Of a DNA stretch of 64,000 bases, positions 36,553-46,895 are shown piece by piece. This DNA comes from Nocardia alba NBRC 108234. GTDB lineage: Bacteria; Actinomycetota; Actinomycetes; Mycobacteriales; Mycobacteriaceae. The translations under genes were made by a program, and so were the position numbers. The stretch covers positions 62,001 through 126,000 of the forward strand of contig NZ_BDAX01000007.1 in the NCBI RefSeq assembly GCF_001612665.1, in the 5' to 3' direction. Numbering within the stretch: position 1 is the stretch's first letter; every line of letters begins with the position of its first letter. Under the pieces are notes generated by a model. That model was not told where the DNA came from and searched no databases. It saw nothing but the letters and a program-made list of their open reading frames with translations.

Positions 36553-36556
<4 letters not shown>
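34745..36556 (-). CDS. cydC: Cytochrome bd ABC exporter subunit CydC
   Basis: The 603-residue half-transporter has six N-terminal membrane helices and a C-terminal ATPase: Walker A GPSGAGKTT, signature VSGGQRRR, Walker B LLLDEPTE. CydDC exports glutathione or cysteine-type thiols (in mycolata probably another low-molecular thiol) and is needed to assemble cytochrome bd. The linker between membrane part and ATPase is long and of low complexity. It overlaps cydD by 4 bases and is last in the operon. Confidence 0.92.
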
Positions 36557-38541
<1,985 letters not shown>

Positions 38542-38544
38542 CAG

Positions 38545-39573
38545 TCAGCCCTTACCGCTGCGCGGCAGACCTATCGGCGGCGGAATCTGCTCGACCCGAA
38601 TTCGCTGCCGGAAAACCCAATAGGTCCACCCCTGATAAATCAGCACCACCGGCGTAGCGAGCAACGCCGCCCAGCTCATCACCTTCAACGTATACGGCGA
38701 CGAGGACGCATTGTGGATGGTGAGGTCGTAGAGCGAGCTGATGGTCGACGGCAAGACATTCGGAAACATCGACCCGATGATCAACACCGTCGCCGAGACG
38801 ACACCGAGCGTCGTGCCGACAAAGGCCCACCCGTCCCGCCCCGCGAAATTCGCCACCGCAGCGAGCGCGAGTCCGAGCACCGCGGTCACCAACACGATCC
38901 AGGTCCACCCGGCGCCATAGGCGAGCTGGGTCCACACTCCGAATCCGCCGACCACCACCGCGGTGGGAATCAGCAGCGACCGCGCGATCCGCAATGCGTC
39001 GGTGCGAACCTCACCCGCTGTTTTGAGTACCAGGAACACCGCACCGTGCAGTGCGAACAGCACAGCGGTGGTGACACCGCCCAGTAGCGCATACGGGCTG
39101 AGTAGCTCCCCGACCGACCCGACGATCTGCTTTTCCGCGTTCAACGGCACGCCCCGCACCATATTCGCGAACAACCATCCCCAGATCATCGCCGGAATCC
39201 ACGACCCGATCCCGATGCCGATATCGCACCAGGCCCGCCATTTCGGATCATTGATCTTGCCCCGGTATTCGATCGCGCACACCCGCAGAATCAGGGCGAC
39301 GAGCAGGAGCAGCAGCGCCAGATAGAACCCGGAGAACATGCTGGCGTACCACTCGGGAAACGCCGCGAACAGCGCACCGGCGGCGGTGATCAGCCATACC
39401 TCGTTGCCGTCCCAAACCGGCCCGATCGTATTGAGCACGACGCGCCTGCGGGTGTCGGACCCCTTACCGAGAATCGGCATCAGCATGCCGACGCCGAAGT
39501 CGAATCCCTCCAGCACGAAATAGCCGGTGAACAGCACACCGATGAGGAGGAACCAGAACTGTTGCAGATCCAT
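38545..39573 (-). CDS. cydB: Cytochrome bd ubiquinol oxidase subunit II
   Basis: The 342-residue protein has about eight membrane helices and the family start (DLQQFWFLLIGVLFTGYFVL, EGFDFGVG). With CydA it makes the high-affinity quinol oxidase, which reduces O2 at low oxygen without pumping protons. It follows cydA by 9 bases. Helix content and length are normal. Confidence 0.95.
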   Translation of the reverse strand: MDLQQFWFLLIGVLFTGYFVLEGFDFGVGMLMPILGKGSDTRRRVVLNTIGPVWDGNEVWLITAAGALFAAFPEWYASMFSGFYLALLLLLVALILRVCAIEYRGKINDPKWRAWCDIGIGIGSWIPAMIWGWLFANMVRGVPLNAEKQIVGSVGELLSPYALLGGVTTAVLFALHGAVFLVLKTAGEVRTDALRIARSLLIPTAVVVGGFGVWTQLAYGAGWTWIVLVTAVLGLALAAVANFAGRDGWAFVGTTLGVVSATVLIIGSMFPNVLPSTISSLYDLTIHNASSSPYTLKVMSWAALLATPVVLIYQGWTYWVFRQRIRVEQIPPPIGLPRSGKG

Positions 39574-39582
39574 CGTCGGCTC

Positions 39583-41037
39583 CTAGTAGGCGAAGGAGAG
39601 TTGGGGGGTGTCGGTGCTGTCCGGGCTTTCGGCGTGCCCCTCGGTATCCGGCCCCGCGACGACATACCGGCGCATCAGGTAGCACCACACCACCGCGAGC
39701 GCCCCGTAGAGCAGGGTGAACACCGCGAGCGAGAACAGCACGGTCCCGGCGGAGTGTTCGGAGACCGCCTGCTGCACCGTCATGCGAATGTTCGGATCAC
39801 CGGTCGGATTCGGCACCACCGCCCATGGCTGACGGCCCATCTCGGTGAACACCCAGCCCGCGCTGTTGGCCAGGAACGGGGTGGGGATCGCGAGCAGGCT
39901 CAGCCAGGAGAACCATCGCTGATCCGGCACCCGGCCACCGCGCGTCAGCCAGAACCCGACCAACAGCAGCAGCACCGACCCGCCTGCCAGCCCGATCATG
40001 GCGCGGAAGGACCAGTAGGTGACGAACAGGTTGGGTCGGTAGTCACCGGGCCCGTACGCGACGTTGTAGGTCTTCTGCAGATCGACGACACCCTCGAGGG
40101 TCACCCCGGTGAACTCGCCCTCGGCTAGATAGGGCAGCACATAGGGCACCTCGAGCACGTGGATCACACCGTCGCAATTGTTGTGCGTGCCCACGGTGAG
40201 AACGGAGAAATCGGGGTCGGTCGCCGTGTGGCACAACGATTCCGCCGATGCCATCTTCATCGGTTGCTGTTCGAACATCAGCTTGCCCTGGATATCGCCG
40301 GTGAAGATCAAGGCGACGCCGGACAGCGCAACCACCACGAGCGCGAATCGTCCCGCCGGACGCCACATCGTCCGCGCCTGTTCGTATTTCGCCGGATCCC
40401 CGCTGCGCGCGTTGCGTACCATCCACCAGCCCGCGATGCCCGCGACGAAGGTGCCCGCGGTGAGAAACGCGCCGGCGACCACGTGCGGGAAGGCGGCCAG
40501 TGTCGTGTTGTTGGTGAGCAGCGCCGCGATGCTCTCCAGCTCGGCACGTCCCGTTTCCGGGTTGTATCGGGCGCCCACCGGATGCTGCATGAACGAATTG
40601 GCGGCGATGATGAAATACGCCGACGCGTTCACGCCGATGGCGACGATCCAGATCGTCGCCAGATGCACGAGTTTGGGCAAACGGGTCCACCCGAAGATCC
40701 ACAACCCGATGAACGTCGACTCCATGAAGAAGGCGATCAGCGCTTCCAGAGCCAGCGGCGCGCCGAAGACGTCGCCGATGAAGCGGGAGTATTCGCTCCA
40801 GTTCATCCCGAACTGGAATTCCTGCACGATGCCGGTCGCGACGCCGAGGGCGAAATTGATCAGGAACAGCTTGCCGAAGAATTTGGTCAGCCGGTACCAG
40901 CGTTCGTCGCCCGTGATCACCCAGGCGGTCTGCATCGTCGCGATCAGCGGAGCGAGTCCGATGGTCAGCGGGACGAACAGAAAGTGATAGACGGTCGTGA
41001 TCCCGAACTGCCACCGGGAGACATCAAGGGTGTCCAT
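39583..41037 (-). CDS. cydA: Cytochrome bd ubiquinol oxidase subunit I
   Basis: The 484-residue protein carries the heme ligands and quinol site: FGITTVYHFLFVPLTIGLAP with the heme b595 His, FQFGMNWSEYSRFIGD, and GRQPWAV. The length corresponds to the short Q-loop class of bd oxidases seen in actinobacteria. It is the first gene of cydA-B-D-C, each separated by 9 bases or overlapping. A strong inverted repeat is 12 bases upstream of its start. Confidence 0.95.
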   Translation of the reverse strand: MDTLDVSRWQFGITTVYHFLFVPLTIGLAPLIATMQTAWVITGDERWYRLTKFFGKLFLINFALGVATGIVQEFQFGMNWSEYSRFIGDVFGAPLALEALIAFFMESTFIGLWIFGWTRLPKLVHLATIWIVAIGVNASAYFIIAANSFMQHPVGARYNPETGRAELESIAALLTNNTTLAAFPHVVAGAFLTAGTFVAGIAGWWMVRNARSGDPAKYEQARTMWRPAGRFALVVVALSGVALIFTGDIQGKLMFEQQPMKMASAESLCHTATDPDFSVLTVGTHNNCDGVIHVLEVPYVLPYLAEGEFTGVTLEGVVDLQKTYNVAYGPGDYRPNLFVTYWSFRAMIGLAGGSVLLLLVGFWLTRGGRVPDQRWFSWLSLLAIPTPFLANSAGWVFTEMGRQPWAVVPNPTGDPNIRMTVQQAVSEHSAGTVLFSLAVFTLLYGALAVVWCYLMRRYVVAGPDTEGHAESPDSTDTPQLSFAY

Positions 41038-41048
41038 CCGACCTCCAC

Positions 41049-41091
41049 CGATCTACTACGACAATCTTCTACGACGATGTGTAGTAGATCG
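41049..41091. promoter_or_regulatory. 11-bp-arm inverted repeat upstream of cydA
   Basis: CGATCTACTAC (41049-41059) and GTAGTAGATCG (41081-41091) are perfect complements 21 bases apart, with a further CTACGAC twice in between. It starts 12 bases before the cydA ATG on the minus strand. CTAC/GTAG half-sites resemble those of BlaI/CopY-type regulators; the actual regulator is not identified. Confidence 0.55.
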
Positions 41092-41185
41092 TACGCGCAG
41101 AATCACCCCGTTCCGACGTGACAACCGCCACGACGCACGGAACCCCTTCCCGCAGGGGCACGCCCACCCGTGCCCCACACACGGA

Positions 41186-42091
41186 TCACCAGTCTCCGAT
41201 GGTCCCCGGCCGTTCGATCCCGAGATCGACCATGTCGATGATCTCCTGCGCGTTGTCCGGCGCCGACAAGCGAATTCCGTCGAGCTGGTTCACTCGCGCG
41301 GCGAGGGTGATGCTCGACAACAGCCATATGCTGTCACAGTCGAAAAGGTCTGCGGTGAACAGTGTCTGGTACTTGCACTCCCAGCCCGCCTTCTCCGCGA
41401 CATTGAACAGCGCGCGCTGGGTGACACCGGGCAGCACGCCACTCTTGGCGGGCACGGTGATCAGTTGCTTGCCGCGAGCGATCACCACCGTCGAGCGCGG
41501 GCCCTCCAGCACCTTGTGCTCGGTGCTGTGGAAGATCACGTCCTCGGCGCCCATCCGCCGCGCGAACCGCAACGCGGCCATATTGGTCGCGTAGGACAGC
41601 GTCTTCGCGCCGAGCAACTGCCACGGCGCCGCCTGCGCGAGGTCGACCGAGATGCCGCGCGCCAGCGACATCACCTTCACCCCATCGGCGCGCGCCGTCG
41701 CGACCCGCTCGGGAACCGGGGAGACGAGCACATACGCGGTGGGCTGCGGGTCCTCCGGCGCCAACGCCGAGCGCGGCGCGTCGAATTCCGAGTCGCGGCC
41801 GCGCGTGTAGATCAGCCGCAACATCCCCTCCTCTTCCGAGCCCCATTCCTTCACCGCCAGCTCGACCGCCGAACGCCACCTCGACAGGCCCGGTTCCGGT
41901 AGTTCCAACGCCTGCGCCGACCGGCGAAGCCGCGCCAGGTGGAATTCCAGCGCGGTGGCCGTGCCGCCGCGCACCAAAATCGTTTCGAATACTCCGTCGC
42001 CACGAAGTGCGCCGATATCGTCGGCATACAGTGACGGCACGTTCGCGTCGGCGACCGTCCCGTCGAGTGTCACAAGAACCCGTTCTCCCAT
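41186..42091 (-). CDS. pabC: Aminodeoxychorismate lyase-like PLP aminotransferase class IV
   Basis: The 301-residue fold-type IV PLP enzyme has the Schiff-base Lys in LLGAKTLSYATNMAALR (K near 173) and phosphate-cup SGVLPGVTQRALF. The family includes aminodeoxychorismate lyase, which makes p-aminobenzoate for folate, and branched-chain or D-amino-acid aminotransferases. The Rv0812 equivalent at this site is called aminodeoxychorismate lyase. It is divergent from ygfZ, itself a folate-binding protein, which supports a folate context. Substrate identity is inferred. Confidence 0.83.
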   Translation of the reverse strand: MGERVLVTLDGTVADANVPSLYADDIGALRGDGVFETILVRGGTATALEFHLARLRRSAQALELPEPGLSRWRSAVELAVKEWGSEEEGMLRLIYTRGRDSEFDAPRSALAPEDPQPTAYVLVSPVPERVATARADGVKVMSLARGISVDLAQAAPWQLLGAKTLSYATNMAALRFARRMGAEDVIFHSTEHKVLEGPRSTVVIARGKQLITVPAKSGVLPGVTQRALFNVAEKAGWECKYQTLFTADLFDCDSIWLLSSITLAARVNQLDGIRLSAPDNAQEIIDMVDLGIERPGTIGDW

Positions 42092-42213
42092 GCGCCGAGC
42101 GTAGGCGTTATCGCTCCGTTATGCCTACGGCTACCTCGAATCGAGGTCGCGACGCGCGCCGCGAAGACGACCACGTGCGGCGCGTGTCGGTAGACGCGCC
42201 TACAGTGGGTGTC

Positions 42214-43317
42214 GTGTCACAGGTCGTCTCCCCCAGTCCTGTTCTGCATACCCCGGGTGCCGTCGCGGGTGCGCCAGATACCCCGGACGCCGCGGTCGCC
42301 TGGCATTACGGTGATCCCTTCGGTGAGCAGAAGGCTGCCGCGCAGCGGGTCGCGGTCGTGGATCGCTCCCATCGCAGCGTCGCCACCATCACCGGCGCGG
42401 AGCGCCTGAGCTGGCTGCACACCATCACCAGTCAGCACATCGCCGCACTGCCCGACGGGCACAGCGCCGAGAATCTCGACCTCGATCTCAACGGCCGGGT
42501 CCTGCACCATTTCGTGCTCACCGACCTCGACGGCACCGTCTGGCTCGATACCGAGGCCGCGCGCGGCGCCGACCTGCTGTCGTTCCTGACGAAGATGGTG
42601 TTCTGGGCCGACGCCAAACCCGCGCCCGCCCCTGATCACGCCGTGCTGAGCCTGCTGGGCCCCCGGGTGGACACGCTGCTCGACGCCCTGGGTATCGCGC
42701 AACTGCCCGATACCTACGTCGCCACGCCGCTGCCCGGCGGTGGATTCCTACGGCGGATGCCGGACTCCTTCGACCTGCTCGTGCCGAGGGCCGAGCTGTC
42801 GGCCTGGTGGACCAGGCTCACCGCGGCCGGGGCAGCGCCGGCGGGCATGTGGGCCTACGAAGCCCTGCGGGTGGCCGCGCTGCGGCCCCGCATCGGCGTC
42901 GACACCGACGAACGCACCATCCCGCACGAGGCCCGCTGGATCGGCGGCATCGACGAGCACGGGGCCGTACACCTCAACAAGGGGTGCTATCGCGGCCAGG
43001 AAACCGTGGCCCGGGTGCACAACCTCGGCAAGCCGCCACGCAATCTCGTGCTGCTGCACCTGGACGGCTCGGCCGACGAGCGCCCCTCGACCGGCGATGA
43101 CGTGACCGCGGGCGGTCGCACCGTCGGGCGCCTGGGCACCGTCATCGACCACTACGAACTCGGCCCGATCGCCCTTGCCCTGGTCAAGCGTTCGGTCCCC
43201 GCGGGCACCGAACTGGTGGTGGGCAGCATGGCCGCCGCCATCGACCCCGACTCGGTCCCCGCCGACGACACCGTGCAGGCGGGCCGCGCGGCCGTCGACC
43301 GGTTGCGCGGGCGATGA
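42214..43317 (+). CDS. ygfZ: Folate-binding YgfZ/GcvT-like protein
   Basis: The 367-residue product belongs to the YgfZ family, using tetrahydrofolate to help repair or assemble iron-sulfur enzymes. The family signature KGCYRGQE is at about 255-262, and the GcvT-like N-terminal domain binds folate. GTG at 42214 is chosen; an in-frame GTG at 42205 and ATG at 42121 would add residues of poor quality. It overlaps the MOSC gene by 4 bases. It matches Rv0811c by position. Confidence 0.87.
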   Translation: MSQVVSPSPVLHTPGAVAGAPDTPDAAVAWHYGDPFGEQKAAAQRVAVVDRSHRSVATITGAERLSWLHTITSQHIAALPDGHSAENLDLDLNGRVLHHFVLTDLDGTVWLDTEAARGADLLSFLTKMVFWADAKPAPAPDHAVLSLLGPRVDTLLDALGIAQLPDTYVATPLPGGGFLRRMPDSFDLLVPRAELSAWWTRLTAAGAAPAGMWAYEALRVAALRPRIGVDTDERTIPHEARWIGGIDEHGAVHLNKGCYRGQETVARVHNLGKPPRNLVLLHLDGSADERPSTGDDVTAGGRTVGRLGTVIDHYELGPIALALVKRSVPAGTELVVGSMAAAIDPDSVPADDTVQAGRAAVDRLRGR

Positions 43318-43997
43318 ACCGTCCGGTCATGCGCGTCGGCGACACCGGCCGCGTCGAGGCCGTGTGTGTGGTGCACGCCGAGATCGAGGTGCGCACGCGG
43401 GTCGGCCGCTCCGCCATCGACAAGCGCCCGGTCGCGGGCAGGGTGGCGGTCGCCGCGCTCGGCCTCGCTGGTGATCACGTGTGCGATACCGCCCACCACG
43501 GCGGCCTCGACCAGGCCGTGTACGCCTACGCCGACGAAGACGCCCGCCGCTGGGCAGACGAACTCGACCGCGAACTGCCCGCGGGCTGGTTCGGCGAGAA
43601 TCTGCGCCTGACCGGCCTGCCGGTGAGCGACGCGGTGATCGGCGCGCACTGGACGATCGGCGACACCCTGCTCGAGGTCAGCGCGCCCCGCGTCCCCTGC
43701 GCCACCTTCCAGCAGTGGTCCGGCGAACAGCGCTGGGTGAAACGCTTCGCCCTGAGATCCGACACCGGCGCGTACTTCCGCGTGCTGACCGAGGGCACGA
43801 TCGGCGCGGGCGACGAAGTCCGCGTCGTCCACGTCCCCGAACACGGCGTCACCGTCCGCGACCTGTTCACCGGCGCCGACCCCGCCCGCCTCGAACGCCT
43901 GCGCGCCGAGGAGCCGACCATCTCCACCGACGTCCACATGCAGATCGACCGCCACACCCGAAAACGCACCGGCGCCACCGTGGAGGTCGAGGCATGA
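43314..43997 (+). CDS. MOSC-domain protein
   Basis: The 227-residue protein has a MOSC (molybdenum cofactor sulfurase C-terminal) domain: VAVAALGLAGDHVCDTAHHGG, QAVYAYADEDARRWADEL, GDTLLEVSAPRVPCATFQQW with the conserved Cys, as in YiiM. MOSC proteins move sulfur or mobilise Mo cofactor, and YiiM protects against hydroxylated bases. The ATG at 43314 overlaps the ygfZ stop, so it is coupled to that gene. Natural substrate not known. Confidence 0.87.
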   Translation: MNRPVMRVGDTGRVEAVCVVHAEIEVRTRVGRSAIDKRPVAGRVAVAALGLAGDHVCDTAHHGGLDQAVYAYADEDARRWADELDRELPAGWFGENLRLTGLPVSDAVIGAHWTIGDTLLEVSAPRVPCATFQQWSGEQRWVKRFALRSDTGAYFRVLTEGTIGAGDEVRVVHVPEHGVTVRDLFTGADPARLERLRAEEPTISTDVHMQIDRHTRKRTGATVEVEA

Positions 43998-44016
43998 GCA
44001 TCCCGAGGGGGACAGC

Positions 44017-44967
44017 ATGAGTGTGGAACTGGTCGAAGTGGTCCGATCCGGCTTCCGTGAGTGCGTGCACCGCGGTTCGGTCGTCATTCTCGATGCCTTC
44101 GGCACCCCCACCCTCGAACTCGGCGAGATCCACGGCCCCATCTTCCCGCGCTCCACGAACAAGCCCATGCAGGCACTTGCTCTGCTGCGCAACGGTTTCG
44201 ACCCCGTCGACGACGACGAACTCACCATCGCCACCGCCTCCCACTTCGGCGAACCCGACCACATCGCCCTCGTGCGCCGCCTGCTCGACCGCTTCGGCTT
44301 CACCGCCGCCGACCTCGCCTGCCCGCCCGACCTGCCGATCGAGGAGAAAGCCCGCGCCGCCGCGATCACCGGCGCCGGCGCGAGCCCGCTGTACATGAAC
44401 TGCTCCGGCAAACACGCCGCGATGCTGGCGACCTGCGCGATCAACGATTGGCCGCGCACCGGATACCTCGAGATCGACCACCCGCTGCAGCAGGCGGTCC
44501 TGGCCACCGTCGCCGACGTCACCGGCGAACCGGAGACCGATCTGGGCATCGACGGCTGCGGCCTGCCGATCGTGCCCGTCTCGCTGATCAACCTCGCGCG
44601 CGCGTTCGCCGGCTTCACCACGGCCGAGTCCGGTACCGCGCCGCGCCGGATCGCCGATGCCGTTCGGGCGAATCCACGAGTGATTTCCGGCACGAGCGGC
44701 CCGGATCTACTGGCCATGTCGGCGACCCCCGGACTGTTCTGCAAGATCGGCGCCGACGGTGTGCACGCGGGTGCGCTACCCGACGGACGGGCCTTCGCGT
44801 ACAAGATCGAAGACGGTCACGATCGGGCCCGGATGCCTCTGACGCTGGCGATTCTGCGCGAACTGGGTGTCGAGTGGACCGATCAGCACACGCAACTCGC
44901 GGCCACCGCGGTGTTCGGCGGCGACGCCAGAGTCGGGGTGATCCGCGCGATTCCGGGAGTCATCTGA
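44017..44967 (+). CDS. Asparaginase-II family protein
   Basis: The 316-residue protein matches the asparaginase-II family (distinct from E. coli AnsB): LVEVVRSGFRECVHRGSVV, RSTNKPMQALALLRNG, NCSGKHAAML and GTSGPDLLAM. The Ser-Gly-Lys segment and Cys in NCSGKH are characteristic. Some members hydrolyse asparagine, others are uncharacterised. It follows MOSC by 19 bases with GAGGGGGACAGC ahead of ATG. The two interrupt the mycobacterial gene order between Rv0811c and Rv0810c. Confidence 0.85.
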   Translation: MSVELVEVVRSGFRECVHRGSVVILDAFGTPTLELGEIHGPIFPRSTNKPMQALALLRNGFDPVDDDELTIATASHFGEPDHIALVRRLLDRFGFTAADLACPPDLPIEEKARAAAITGAGASPLYMNCSGKHAAMLATCAINDWPRTGYLEIDHPLQQAVLATVADVTGEPETDLGIDGCGLPIVPVSLINLARAFAGFTTAESGTAPRRIADAVRANPRVISGTSGPDLLAMSATPGLFCKIGADGVHAGALPDGRAFAYKIEDGHDRARMPLTLAILRELGVEWTDQHTQLAATAVFGGDARVGVIRAIPGVI

Positions 44968-45142
44968 GACCGGGCGGTCTGGGCGAAGAAGGGGCAAACC
45001 GGGGCGCTTCGACAGGTCTTCACCCACTCCTGGGAGCGCGACGCCCTGACACACGCTAAAGTGTCTGTCAGGAAGAGTATTAATTCGAACGGGGCCGCCA
45101 ACAAACCCCAGGCCGCCCCGCAGTGACGCGAGGGGGTCAGCC

Positions 45143-45370
45143 ATGGGCCGTGGCCGGGCTAAGGCAAAGCAGACCAAAGTCGCACGTGAGCTCAAGTACA
45201 GCTCCGCGCCGACGGACTTCGCGAGCCTTCAGCGCGAGCTGTCGGATAGCGATGCTTCGCCCTACTCCCAACCCAGGAGTAGTGCAGTGCTGTCCGATGA
45301 GCACGATGCGGACGAGTCGCCGTCTCGTTGGAACGACGAGGACGACGGCTACGACAGCTGGCGCCGCTGA
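45143..45370 (+). CDS. DUF3073 small acidic protein
   Basis: The 75-residue protein matches the DUF3073 family: MGRGRAKAKQTKVARELKYS at the start, a serine-rich centre and an acidic tail ending RWNDEDDGYDSWRR. It is conserved across actinobacteria, and in M. tuberculosis is Rv0810c, next to purM as here. A basic head plus acidic tail suggests a nucleic-acid or protein-binding adapter. Function unknown. Confidence 0.88.
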   Translation: MGRGRAKAKQTKVARELKYSSAPTDFASLQRELSDSDASPYSQPRSSAVLSDEHDADESPSRWNDEDDGYDSWRR

Positions 45371-45382
45371 CCTGACAGCGAC

Positions 45383-45413
45383 GAAGGGGGAGGCCGAGCG
45401 GGCCTCCCCCTTC
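45383..45413 (+). terminator. Terminator of DUF3073 gene
   Basis: GAAGGGGGAGGCC and GGCCTCCCCCTTC are perfect arms around GAGCG, 12 bases after the stop. Confidence 0.8.
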
Positions 45414-45476
45414 CAGCCGTTCTCAGGTGAGTGACGACAGGCTCGCAGTAGCAGTTACGGTGAATACCTGAATACG

Positions 45477-45512
45477 CGACGAGCGTCCTGTGCATGCACA
45501 GGGCGCTCGTCG
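45477..45512. repeat. Additional palindrome in DUF3073-purM spacer
   Basis: CGACGAGCGTCCTGTGCA and TGCACAGGGCGCTCGTCG pair with one G-U and almost no loop. It stands between the two terminators and may be a further terminator or a protein site. Confidence 0.55.
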
Positions 45513-45619
45513 TCTTCGTCGCCTCGGGGCCCCGACCACCCCGAGCCGACGGGCAAACCCTCCTGCCATGGGGTTAACCACAGAGTGACTGGACAAACGT
45601 GGCCGGACAAACCCTGAAC

Positions 45620-45661
45620 GCACTGAGCCGGGTCGCGATGACTCGCGACCCGGCTCAGTGC
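45620..45661 (-). terminator. Terminator of purM
   Basis: Perfect 19-base arms (GCACTGAGCCGGGTCGCGA and its complement) and a TGAC loop lie 10 bases after the purM stop on the minus strand. Confidence 0.82.
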
Positions 45662-45671
45662 ACAGCGGAGA

Positions 45672-46751
45672 TCAGAACCTGGGGTGTTCGCCCAGCAGCA
45701 CCGCACGCGGCGCTTCGACATCGGCGGCCTTCTTGACCTGACCCAGCGTCCAGCAGTCGATGTGGCGGGCGGTGAGCACCGCCAGCGCACGATCAGCATC
45801 CTCGGGCGCCACGATCGCGACCATGCCGACGCCCATGTTGAACGTCTTCTCCATCTCGATCCGCTCGACGCGTCCGCGCTGGGCGATCATCTTGAACACC
45901 GGCGCCGGGTTCCAGGTGCCACGATCCAGCTCGGCCACCAGGCCTGCGGGCAGTACGCGCGCCAGGTTGGCGGCCAGACCGCCACCGGTGACATGCGAGA
46001 AGGTGCGCACATCGGTCTCGGCGATCAGCGCGAGGCAGTCCTTGGCGTAGATGCGGGTCGGCTCGAGCAGTTCCTCACCGAGGGTGCGGCCGAACTCCTC
46101 GACATAGCCGGTGAGCGACATCCGGTCGATGTCGAGCAGCACCTTGCGCGCCAGGCTGTAACCGTTGGAGTGCAGGCCGGACGAGCCCATCGCGATCACG
46201 ACGTCGCCGGGACGCACGCGGTCGGGGCCGAGGACCGCGTCGGCCTCGACGACGCCGACGCCGGTGGCGGACAGGTCGTAGTCATCGGGGTCCATCAGAC
46301 CCGGGTGTTCGGCGGTCTCACCGCCCAGCAGTGCGCAGCCGGCCTTGATGCAGCCCTCGGCGATGCCGGAGACCAGCTCGGCGACCTTCTCCGGGATGAC
46401 CTTGCCGATGGCGATGTAGTCCTGCAGGAACAGCGGCTCGGCGCCACACACCACCAGGTCGTCGACGACCATGGCGACCAGGTCGAGCCCGACGGTGTCG
46501 TGCTTGTCCAGCGCCTGGGCGACGGCGATCTTGGTGCCGACGCCGTCGGTGGAGGCGGCGAGCAACGGTTCCCGATATCCGCCCTTGAGCGCGAACAGCC
46601 CGGCGAAGCCGCCGATACCGCCCTGTACCTCGGGTCGGCTGGCCTTCCTGGCCAATGGTCCGAACAATTCGACGGCACGGTCACCGGCTTCGATGCTCAC
46701 GCCCGCCGCAGCGTAGGAAGCGCCTGCACCGCTGGGTGTCTGTTCAGTCAT
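45672..46751 (-). CDS. purM: Phosphoribosylformylglycinamidine cyclo-ligase
   Basis: The 359-residue AIR synthetase closes the imidazole ring in purine synthesis with ATP. It shows the nucleotide-binding beginning SYAAAGVSIEAGDRAVELF, DGVGTKIAVAQALDKHDTVG, GGETAEHPG and HVTGGGLAANLARVLP. ATG at 46751 (MTEQTPSG) is preferred to an upstream codon 6 residues earlier. It lies 144 bases after purF and shares its direction. Confidence 0.95.
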   Translation of the reverse strand: MTEQTPSGAGASYAAAGVSIEAGDRAVELFGPLARKASRPEVQGGIGGFAGLFALKGGYREPLLAASTDGVGTKIAVAQALDKHDTVGLDLVAMVVDDLVVCGAEPLFLQDYIAIGKVIPEKVAELVSGIAEGCIKAGCALLGGETAEHPGLMDPDDYDLSATGVGVVEADAVLGPDRVRPGDVVIAMGSSGLHSNGYSLARKVLLDIDRMSLTGYVEEFGRTLGEELLEPTRIYAKDCLALIAETDVRTFSHVTGGGLAANLARVLPAGLVAELDRGTWNPAPVFKMIAQRGRVERIEMEKTFNMGVGMVAIVAPEDADRALAVLTARHIDCWTLGQVKKAADVEAPRAVLLGEHPRF

Positions 46752-46895
46752 TGTGGGGGAAAGCTCCAAACCGAATCGGCGGATAGATGCCTGATAACTC
46801 TAAGTGATCCGCCAGTCCGGGTGTCGTGCGGCTCCTCGGTCATTGTTCCAGCTCGGTGGCGAATGTGGCGGCGATCTCGGTGCGACGGCGATGCG

